64,000 nucleotides of DNA from Sugiyamaella lignohabitans (lineage: Eukaryota; Ascomycota; Dipodascomycetes; Dipodascales; Trichomonascaceae), in assembly GCF_001640025.1 (NCBI RefSeq), contig NC_031674.1, forward strand, positions 62,001 through 126,000, written 5' to 3'. Numbering within the stretch: the first letter of the stretch is position 1; every line of letters begins with the position of its first letter. The position numbers were made by a program, and so were the translations under genes. A model generated the notes under the pieces. That model made no database searches and was not told the DNA's origin. It saw only the letters and a program-made list of their open reading frames with translations. Of this stretch, positions 45,301 through 53,249 are shown piece after piece.

Positions 45301-46062
45301 GAAGGTTCACAAATTGTGATAAAAAAGTTGGAGACTCGTAATGACCTGAAAGCTTTCAAAATGTTCACTCACGCCAGAGCACAGCTGTCAAGCCCAATTC
45401 TAAATATTATTCCGAATAGTAAAGATTCTATATTTGCTCTTACAATGGCGAATTCTGTTTCCGTATTAAACCTGATAGAGACAGACCAACAAAAAGCACA
45501 GCTGGTCATATCACATAACGATTCAGTACGAAGGGCGTGCGTTGCACAGTATAGCTTTAATGAATCTTTCGTGGTTGTATCCGACAAAGCGATGAACGTG
45601 GTTGGCCTACACAGAGATCCAAATGGCAATAGTCTGGAAAAGCTATTCACGATAAAGATGACGTCAATTGTTTCAAGAATCGGCTCTAATGAATTCAGGC
45701 CCCTATGGGTTGAGGAGCACCAAGAGACCAAAGACAGTACAGTACCTCAAGGCAACGTACCTGTTACTGGGCTAAGACTCCTGGCAACGGGATTAGGAGG
45801 TGCTGTATATGCAATAAGAGTATTAAGCTTTGATGAGAGTCAGAATATCGTCGAGAAGCTCGGAAAATTCGATGACTCAGATAATTCCGATAGCGCAAAA
45901 GATTACGATATACCGATCTACCCGGGAACGAAGTGGAGGCAGCAAAATGTTTTGCTGAGTGTTACTAATGTGATCGATGGTGACTTTCTTAGAGCAAAAC
46001 ATGGGAATGAGTTATGGGTACAGGAGCTACTAACCAAGGTCACCATGTCAAATGTTTATTAG
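42341..46062 (+). CDS. DDB1/Mms1/CPSF-A family beta-propeller protein, 3 exons
   Basis: Exons 42341-42481, 42528-45238 and 45285-46062 give 1209 residues. Both introns are 46 nt with CTAAC branches 4-5 nt before the acceptor. Splicing joins GELCLVIVK to ETTLTVNNAKPVP and then FEAL to SLIYSEGSQIVIKK without disturbing the frame. The AIEDFLLLTLKSGWLLVIRI beginning and the repeated beta-strand pattern throughout match the MMS1_N plus CPSF_A fold shared by DDB1, Rik1, Mms1, Rse1 and Cft1. It lacks the strong conservation expected of Rse1 or Cft1. An Mms1-like adaptor for the Rtt101 cullin ligase is the favoured but unproven reading. The MluI box upstream fits a replication-repair role. Confidence 0.75.
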
Positions 46063-46142
46063 GTGACGCAAATTAAGAAAGATGAGGCTATATTGTACAT
46101 ATATGGGAATATAATACTAATGCGAATAAATAAAAGTAACAG

Positions 46143-46724
46143 TTAGAAATTGGTTTCCTTGATTTTGTCCAATAATCTATTTATACGTGGACCCATGACT
46201 GGCTGCCCCCTCTTTGTAAACTTGGACATCTGCTTCTTGTGTCTCAGCCTTAACTTAGTCTTCTCCTCGCGCTCCTGTTGCTGTTTGATAAGGCGCTGCT
46301 TCTTTTCTTCTATTTTTTGTTGCTTACGTTGTTTGACAAGTTGTGCTCTCTCCGCAAATGTAGTTGGTTTGGCTTGGCGACTCTCACTATGTTCTGGTTG
46401 ATGCGTTTCCTTATCATTTGATTCATCGTCGCTTACCTCGTCATGGTTGTCAACAGTCTCTTCGGTGTCGATACTGTCATTCTTTTTTTCTGGAGTTGAC
46501 AGCTCCTCTTTTTCTAATAGTTTAAAATAGGCTTTCCTGAGTCTGGCCCTGTGGACTAAAGACTTCTGAATATCATGAGCTAAGCTGACGTTAGTGTCTG
46601 TCTCACAGTGCAAATCAGCATTTTAAAACATACTTTTTTGTTGATGCCTATTCAAATGGGGCTGATATCCACCTCGACCCCTTCCGGAGCCAAATCTGCC
46701 TCTGGATGATTTGTCAAATGCCAT
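46143..46724 (-). CDS. FYV7: rRNA-processing protein Fyv7, 2 exons
   Basis: Exon 1 is 46724-46634 and exon 2 is 46579-46143, giving 175 residues (S. cerevisiae Fyv7 is 151). The 54-nt intron has GTATGT and CACTAAC. The second of two close AGs (CTTAG) is needed to keep frame. Exon 1 adds a Gly/Arg-rich start (SSRGRFGSGRGRGGYQ). Exon 2 carries HDIQKSLVHRARLRKAYFKLLEKE, an acidic middle and a Lys/Arg/Gln coiled coil ending RGQPVMGPRINRLLDKI, all matching Fyv7. The protein acts in 18S pre-rRNA processing in the SSU processome. A PAC-like GATGAG at 46760-46765 precedes it. Confidence 0.85.
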
Positions 46725-47046
46725 TACTTTTTGTGTCGTACAACTAGTTTTATAAAACTGATGAGCTAAATATATTTTAGAGATCGGCACAAGATTAACC
46801 GTTGACAGGAAATATTCAGATGTTAGGGTTAAGCAGCCTTACAGCAGCAGTTGAAATTTCAACTGATTATACCACTCCACATCTGGTGACTATCAGTTGA
46901 TTTGATTCTTTTCATTTATATTTTTACGCTGGTTATTAATTGGTAGTATTGGTAAGGCTATTATCATCTATCTTGTATACTCGTGATGGCAAATACGGAA
47001 TAGCTGGTGAAGTCAGAATACCAATTATCAAAATCCCTGAGGAGGC
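46725..47046. promoter_or_regulatory. FYV7/PPR divergent promoter with 18-bp perfect palindrome
   Basis: This 322-bp spacer contains TTAGGGTTAA at 46823-46832, which is TTAACCCTAA on the minus strand (Tbf1-like). It also contains CAGTTGAAATTTCAACTG at 46848-46865, an exact 18-bp palindrome whose centre GAAATTTC resembles the ribosomal RNA processing element. GATGAG (46760-46765) resembles the PAC box. Confidence 0.55.
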
Positions 47047-50000
47047 ATGAGTTGGTCTGGTATATTGAGGTCCTCCTCCTCTAACACACTGCGGCGGTCT
47101 GAGGCACTCTATTGGTCACTTCAATCGTATTCCCAGGCATACTTTTCAGGTAGTTGGAATAGATATCTACTGGCGGCCTCTATTGTTTGGGAGAATGGTT
47201 TATTTGGTGCCACAACTAAAGATACCAGGAAGCGACTAAACAAAACCAGAGTCGGGAAAACGCATCTGGAGAAATTCTGGCATCAAAAGAGGAAGTTATC
47301 ATCATGGTCTCCAAGCTGTGCTTCGGCAGTCAATATAACTTCTAGTAGATCACCTGAATTTGCTGGCTCTGCAAGCATCGGTCAGATCTCTAAAGGGCCT
47401 GAAATGGGTGCTGTGCCCAGAGACCTCATCAATGCTCTAAATCCCAAGAATCTAAGTGATTTAGAACTGATTGAATCATGGAGGAAAGAGATCACGTCGA
47501 CAGATAGGCGACGCCAGATGCAGGCTCTAGCAAAGAAGCAGGAGCTATATTCACATTTTCTATCATCTCTACAGAGGACCCCAAACGAGGACCTTTTGGA
47601 GCAACTTCTTGCATTGGTACACTGCGTGCCACACCCACACTCGTCAGTAGACTATAATTTTCGCATTTACCTCCTCCGCATTAGTGGGGAACTTGACATG
47701 ATTTCTTGTTGTCTTGAAGAGGCTAGTAACCAATTGTCCAAAGACGAGTTTTTGGCGGTTCTAAGAGCAGTCGTTGATGATTTCATTTCGTCGCATACTC
47801 CAATTCCACCATCATTTTTAAATATTTTTGCATCAACCATTCTAAAGTATGATGGAACTTTGGAATTATTATCACGCCGCTATCATGAAGAGCGATCCAT
47901 TTTAAAAAGCATTATACGACACCTTTCCACTGCATCTCCAACACTAACTAGCATTCTCGATGACTTTCTTCGTAACAGTCCACATTTTGGTTCCATGCTT
48001 GTGACAACATGCATAGATATTCTCGGGCAGCCAGAGGATGTAAAACCGCAATTAGTAGAACAGTTGTGGAACCGCAAGCTTGAATTAGATCTGGCATCGC
48101 CATTGGATCTTCATCGTGTCATGACTGCATTCTATCATAATTGTCAATATGAACAAGTTCTCCACTTGTATGATTCCTACCCATCTTTGCATATGCACTG
48201 GCAATTTGATATTGTGTTGTTAACACTTGCGAAGCTTAGAAATTGGGATAGACTCCAAACCGTTTTCGAATCATTGTTTCGACATGATGATCTTCCAGAT
48301 ATCAACCATTATGGTATAGTTATCCAGGCGCTGTCACAATTAGGAAAAGTGGACATTGTAGACACCCTTTTTTCTAGCTTGTTAGCAAAGTCGATTAACC
48401 CTAGTATCGAGATATTGCATGGATTAATGTACAGTAGACTTGCTTTGGGGGAAGTTCATGGTGTGGAATATTTCTTTAACCAAATTACGATTCTTGGCTT
48501 AAGGCCAAATCCGAGATCATATAATATTTTGCTGAGGAGCTATAGAGATTCTCATGAGATTCAAAAGGCTTTAAACTTGATAGGACAAATGGCGGAACTC
48601 AATATTCCTATTACTAGATATGCTGTTACTACATTGATATCTACATGTACTGAGAGAAGGGATACTGAGACTGGTGAAGCTTTGTTTGATTGGGCTCTGT
48701 CATACGGCATTAAGCCCGACATTATCATGTTCAATTCGCTGATCGCTTGTTATATGGAAAGTAACTGTCTTACTAAGGCCGAGAAAATCTATGAAATGAT
48801 GAAGGAGGGAAGTCACTGTCGTCCTACTGTTGATACTCTAACTAGCATGTTAACTGGATACAGCAGAATGGCAACTAAAATCCCCAATAGCCAGCAGAAA
48901 GTCCTAAAACTGGAAGAAGATATGAAAAAGTATTCGATTTCCCCTGACGATAGATGGCTATCATCATTAATGCATTACAACCTTAGCATCAAGAACTTTA
49001 AACAAGTTGAAGCAATATTTGTTGATCTCACTAAAAAATATAGGGTTGATACCACCCCATACCATTATTCTATAATGATGGAAGCATACATTATACAACG
49101 GAAATTAAAAGAAGCTGAAGAGCTTTACAATACCATGAAACAGCAAAATGTCATCCCTACTTTCAACACCCAAGAGAAATACTTACGACTCAAAATATCA
49201 GATCCTGCAGCCAAAGTTCGCCAGGAAGCAGCTGGATATCTACAGGACTTTCTTCAGGCCACCGATATTATTGATTTGGAATCCAAGCAATTACCTAGGA
49301 ATGTCATTCCCTTCAGCATGGTGAAAAGAGTTTCACGAGAATTCATGAAGTCGGGTAACTATGAATCGGCTCTTGAGTTTATGAAACCATATAATGAAGA
49401 AGGCTATGATCCAAAAGAGCAATTCAAAGTTTCAGCGTTCATGCTTGAACTATACGGTCATGCTGGGTATTGGTCACTCATCGAAAAGACATGGGAATCG
49501 TTTTTAGAGCAAGTACGACGAGCATATGTCCCTGTAAAAGTTTCAGATGGTGCGGAGCCGAGATATGAGAAGCGGCTGCCAACTAGGTACCGAGGGACGT
49601 TTTGGCAGGCTGTGAATAGCAAGCTTAATCAGCTTCAAAATTTTGGTCAGTACTCTAAAATGTTAGATCTCATTTCGTGGGCTGAAAAAGAGGGACTGGG
49701 TGTTACTAGTAAAAATATGAACACCCTTGTGAAGGGACTCCTGTTTGATGATAAGTTTTTAGTAAAGGCATTTGAGGTGAGTGAGGAATGTCTAGCTCCC
49801 ACTACAGTTGCCAAACTTCAAGCAAAGGGCTCTGGCCACACCCATCCCCTTTATGGCCTCAAATACAAGGATTACAATTTATCTATGAGTACTTTCAAGG
49901 CTTTGGTGAGGAAATTTGATCGACTAATCACAATTACCGCATATGAGGGTAAATGCTCGCGGTTAAAAGCTTTCATTCTCGTCAATGAAAAGTATCCAAA

Positions 50001-50073
50001 ATTAATGAAATTATTCTCTTGGAGAGAAAAATCCCGGACTAAACGCCGTCCAAGGTTAGCAGCCTCGACGTAA
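47047..50073 (+). CDS. Large pentatricopeptide-repeat (PPR) protein, probably mitochondrial
   Basis: 1008 residues, one exon. PPR units are evident from about residue 380 to 720: HYGIVIQALSQLGKVDIVDTLF, RSYNILLRSYRDSHEIQKALNLI, IMFNSLIACYMESNCLTKAEKIYEMMKEG and YHYSIMMEAYIIQRKLKEAEELYNTM. PPR tracts bind organellar RNA base by base. The N terminus is Ser/Arg-rich with few acidic residues, compatible with mitochondrial import. The size recalls Pet309/cya-5 (COX1 mRNA translation), but the fungal PPR families diverge too fast for a safe assignment. The ATG at 47047 is the first in frame. Divergent from FYV7, convergent with SPC3. Confidence 0.8.
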   Translation: MSWSGILRSSSSNTLRRSEALYWSLQSYSQAYFSGSWNRYLLAASIVWENGLFGATTKDTRKRLNKTRVGKTHLEKFWHQKRKLSSWSPSCASAVNITSSRSPEFAGSASIGQISKGPEMGAVPRDLINALNPKNLSDLELIESWRKEITSTDRRRQMQALAKKQELYSHFLSSLQRTPNEDLLEQLLALVHCVPHPHSSVDYNFRIYLLRISGELDMISCCLEEASNQLSKDEFLAVLRAVVDDFISSHTPIPPSFLNIFASTILKYDGTLELLSRRYHEERSILKSIIRHLSTASPTLTSILDDFLRNSPHFGSMLVTTCIDILGQPEDVKPQLVEQLWNRKLELDLASPLDLHRVMTAFYHNCQYEQVLHLYDSYPSLHMHWQFDIVLLTLAKLRNWDRLQTVFESLFRHDDLPDINHYGIVIQALSQLGKVDIVDTLFSSLLAKSINPSIEILHGLMYSRLALGEVHGVEYFFNQITILGLRPNPRSYNILLRSYRDSHEIQKALNLIGQMAELNIPITRYAVTTLISTCTERRDTETGEALFDWALSYGIKPDIIMFNSLIACYMESNCLTKAEKIYEMMKEGSHCRPTVDTLTSMLTGYSRMATKIPNSQQKVLKLEEDMKKYSISPDDRWLSSLMHYNLSIKNFKQVEAIFVDLTKKYRVDTTPYHYSIMMEAYIIQRKLKEAEELYNTMKQQNVIPTFNTQEKYLRLKISDPAAKVRQEAAGYLQDFLQATDIIDLESKQLPRNVIPFSMVKRVSREFMKSGNYESALEFMKPYNEEGYDPKEQFKVSAFMLELYGHAGYWSLIEKTWESFLEQVRRAYVPVKVSDGAEPRYEKRLPTRYRGTFWQAVNSKLNQLQNFGQYSKMLDLISWAEKEGLGVTSKNMNTLVKGLLFDDKFLVKAFEVSEECLAPTTVAKLQAKGSGHTHPLYGLKYKDYNLSMSTFKALVRKFDRLITITAYEGKCSRLKAFILVNEKYPKLMKLFSWREKSRTKRRPRLAAST

Positions 50074-50220
50074 TGTGTGATATGAACAACACATTGTCGT
50101 GTAAATACAATTTAATATTATGTATATATTCTAAGAAGTTAATGATTTGTTATGCCTATTTGATCTGCCGCTAAAGTTTGACAGCTGATTTTAAACCCAA
50201 TACCCGACTCCCAGGGGGCC

Positions 50221-50821
50221 TCACGTTAAAGCAGGGAAAATAAAACTGCCATCTTCAGTTGCAACAGTCTCCCCAAATATCAAAAATCCCACATGGGGCT
50301 GAACGTTCCATTCTAAACGAATAGTGGCATTCTTGTTTTCAAGGGAACTGCCGACGTCATAAACACTATATGAACCTCGAACATTTTTCAGGTCCAGAAC
50401 TGCGTCCTCTTTGGATTTAATAATCGAGTCCCAAAAGGTAACCCTATTGTTAATATCTTCTCGTTTCCCATCGTATTCAGCAGTTAGATATACGAACACC
50501 TGCTTTGTGTTCCAATTAAAGAGAGGCGACAAATCTGTAGATAGGTCAAATTTTATTCTGTAATTGTCTTTAGCTTTTCCATCAACAGAGCCGCCTCTTC
50601 GACCAAATCTTGCTGCGACTTTTCTACTCATGTTAGACTAGTTATACTTGAATTGACATGTCAACTTACGGTGTAACAGATGAAACAGATGACTGTAACT
50701 CAAACGAGCCATCTATATACAATTGAATAAAGCTCGTGATAGCAATCACCACTGCAAGTATACCAACAGCTGACGTGAAAAACCCAGAGATGTTTTGAAC
50801 TCTTTGTAAACTAGTGTGCAT
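50221..50821 (-). CDS. SPC3: Signal peptidase complex subunit Spc3, 2 exons
   Basis: Exon 1 is 50821-50670 and exon 2 is 50623-50221, giving 184 residues (the same as S. cerevisiae Spc3). The 46-nt intron has GTAAGT and TCTAAC. A membrane helix occupies residues 16-34 (TSAVGILAVVIAITSFIQL). The lumenal part holds GKAKDNYRIKFDLSTDLSPLFNWNTKQVFVYLTAEY and RLEWNVQPHVGFLIFGETV, the near-invariant Spc3/SPCS3 core. Spc3 is a type II ER protein essential for signal peptide cleavage. The acceptor is a tandem GAGTAG in which either AG keeps frame and adds or drops one Arg. Its start codon lies inside the end of an upstream ORF. Confidence 0.95.
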
Positions 50822-50987
50822 TTTGATATTGGCGCGAGATTCTCTCCAAAATAGAGTATAACAACACGTCGTGAAGTTGCATATCAGCATCTTCAGTGCG
50901 GCTATTGCTTCTCCAGAGAATTGGCTCGACTGTGATGCGAGGATCTACAGGGCCTAAGACAGCATTTGACAGATTAGGGTCTTTCAT
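50811..50987 (-). CDS. 58-codon ORF overlapping the SPC3 start
   Basis: From ATG at 50987 to TAG at 50813-50811 an ORF of 58 codons runs on the SPC3 strand in another frame and overlaps the SPC3 ATG by 11 nt. The product (MKDPNLSNAVLGPVDPRI ... MQLHDVLLYSILERISRQ) is protein-like, with an amphipathic helical C-terminal half. I do not recognise it. It is either a translated small protein or an upstream overlapping ORF that limits Spc3 synthesis, if the SPC3 transcript starts that far upstream. A chance ORF is also possible. Confidence 0.35.
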   Translation of the reverse strand: MKDPNLSNAVLGPVDPRITVEPILWRSNSRTEDADMQLHDVLLYSILERISRQYQNAH

Positions 50988-51081
50988 AATTAGAATCCTA
51001 GAGAATGGGACAGATATAGAACTTTTTTTTCCCAAAATGTAGCAGAGCTAAACTAAATAGTGTAGAATATTTGCTGGAGAC

Positions 51082-52675
51082 ATGAAGCTTGGATTCCAAG
51101 AGTTAACAGGTAGGCAAATGTTGACATGGACTAACATTTTATTATATGGTACGATGCTTGGAATAGAAACAGTTCAGATAGCAATATTTCTAGGTAACAG
51201 ACAGTTTGAAATGGCTTATGGTCAACCGAGTCCTTTGCAGCAGGGAATTATGACTTCTAGTTTCCCTTTTTCATCCTGTCGTAAGTCAATAAATCAAAAA
51301 TTAACTATCAGATCAATACTAACCAGTTGCTACCAAAAGTGGGATCTGTTGCTTCCCTCTGGCTTGTAAAACGTTGCTCCAAAAAAGCCCTTCTTGTGAC
51401 TGGTTCAATAGGATGGACCATAGGCTGTAAGTTCTACTTTGCAACCTTTCAAAGTCAGCTGCTAACAATGCTAGATATTATTTGCTGCACTTTTTTAGGA
51501 TTCAGACAATACCTGGTAGGTAGGCTCCTGAAAGGAGTGTCACTAGGCATCATATCGAGCGTACTTCCGTCTTTTGTAACCGAAGTTTTCCCACCTCATA
51601 TCAGTCGATATGTGCTCACTACTTTTCAGAGCACTATCCCATTTGGGATACTGTTAAGCTCCATTGTTAGCACGTCAAACCATTCTAAAGGGATATCATT
51701 TAATTTGGTTTGGTTAATATGTGGATCACCCACTTTGGCTTCATTTTTGCTGGCAGTTTTTATGGTTCCCTCTCCCAAGGATACCGAAGAGAGTGTGAAA
51801 CAAAAATTTGATCTTATCGAACAAGAACCAAATAACAGTGATTGCGGAACATTGCTTGATGATTTGAAAACTCTATGGTCTAAAACAAATCGTCCATATC
51901 TGCTTTGTGGACTTGGAACTCAACTATTGGTTCAGCTCAGTGGAATAAATATCTTAAGTATGACTGAAACCACTTGTTCATCATCCAGCACCGATACTAA
52001 CCACCACAGTGTATTATATGTTCAGCATTTGCCAGAGTAAGCACATCTAAGTTGACCACATTACTGGGTTACTAACTCGCGTCAGTGGCTGGATTGGACT
52101 CAATAGCAAGCTCACTTGCGTCCCTGGGTATCTATGGCTTAAACTTTGCTGCAACCATTGCCTCTACTTTTATAATAAACAAAGTTCAAGGAAAAAGTTT
52201 GCTCAAATATGGAATACTTATATCTTCCGTTGTACATTTTTCCATATTTGTTACAATGCTATCTGGTCACTCAGTCGAGCCAAATAAAGGCACCACTGGA
52301 GATATTGTATGGGAGCTTGACAGAGGACCCGGCTTAGCAGTTTTAGGGCTATGTTTTCTTTTCGTTATATCTTTTGGCATCACAATATCCGGCGCCGCAA
52401 TGGTATACGTAACAGAGATAAGTCCAAGGAATGTCAGCACAACAGGAGTGGGGATATCTATGTCAGTAGGCTGGATCACTAATGTCCTGATGGCCGTTCT
52501 GGGGCCTTCGCTTCTGGTCATTCTTGGACATTATACATTTTTGATATTTTCAATTATCGGAGTATTTGTTTTTATGGCTACATTTTATTTCAAGGACCCT
52601 AAAGCTCATGTTGTTGAACTTGAATCTGAAAAGATTAGTCTCACTAATGCAAATAGTTCTAATTCTAATTCTTAG
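51082..52675 (+). CDS. Sugar-porter-like MFS transporter, 5 exons with a 27-nt microexon
   Basis: Exons 51082-51280, 51340-51426, 51475-51957, 52010-52036 and 52086-52675 give 461 residues. Introns are 59, 48, 52 and 49 nt, all with CTAAC branches. Splicing yields GSIGWTIGYIICCTFLGF and SGINILMYYMFSICQMAGLDS, matching the sugar-porter helix 7 motif (GxNxxxYY). VGRLLKGVSLGIISSVLPSFVTEV matches the helix 4 GRxxxGxGxG/ExxP region. The cytoplasmic RxGRR loop is degenerate (LVKRCSKK), and helix 1 lacks the usual GYD motif, so the substrate is uncertain. The second intron (48 nt) is a multiple of three without stops. SPC3 is divergent at 260 bp; UGA2 follows in tandem. Confidence 0.75.
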
Positions 52676-52784
52676 TGTACAAAATCGATAAGCAATGATC
52701 GTCAGGGGTACCTAGAAGTGCATCAAGCTTTTATTTATCGCATCAATAGTCATGCGCTGAAACTAACTGCAAACTAAGCGTGTT

Positions 52785-52803
52785 AACAGTCAATTTGACT
52801 GTT
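52785..52803. repeat. 19-bp perfect palindrome
   Basis: AACAGTCAATTTGACTGTT has 9-bp arms around one central base. It lies 110 bp after the transporter stop and 447 bp before UGA2. It could be a transcription factor dyad or a 3' hairpin; no factor is recognised. Confidence 0.7.
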
Positions 52804-52926
52804 TTGAACTTTTATCGGCCAAAGAAGAGGAGTCTGGCCAATAGCGCACAACTCGGCGGCTAAAATGCAATGCAGTACTTACAGGGTGCGGTTAGCCGAC
52901 AGGTTTCTCCGAGTTCACCCCACATT

Positions 52927-52994
52927 AACCGCCATAAACTGGTGCATATAGACGCCTATAGAGCTAACATTCGTAGGTGCACCCGATGGCGGTT
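52927..52994. promoter_or_regulatory. Inverted AACCGCCAT pair, UAS-GABA-like half-sites
   Basis: AACCGCCAT (52927-52935) and ATGGCGGTT (52986-52994) are exact inverted copies. Each is flanked inward by GGTGCA / TGCACC-type words. AACCGCC is the half-site of the S. cerevisiae GABA upstream element bound by Uga3, and the downstream gene is the GABA-catabolic UGA2. Confidence 0.45.
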
Positions 52995-53249
52995 GATCCG
53001 ACAATAGACATCGTTCTCTTATAAATCTGCGACAGAAGTAGCTAATTATTATTTACCCAGTAAGGTGAAATACTAATTTTACGGAGAGCCCGATCCTCAC
53101 CCACAGTTACGCTTAAAACCAACTAAGAGATTGCTGCTCACTTGACAAATTGAGGTAGCAAGCGATTGACATCACTGGTACTATTTCACCCCACTTATAA
53201 CATCAAGAGCTATATATACTGTTGCTATTGTCAACACGAGTGAGACGAG

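Larger units (their letters stand above)
52676..53249. promoter_or_regulatory. UGA2 upstream region with dyad elements
   Basis: 574 bp without a gene. It holds a 19-bp palindrome (52785-52803), CGG-rich words including CGGTTAGCCG near 52892-52901 (CGG-N4-CCG), and an AACCGCCAT inverted pair (52927-52994). A TATATA element lies at 53211-53216, only about 34 bp before the first UGA2 ATG. Confidence 0.5.
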
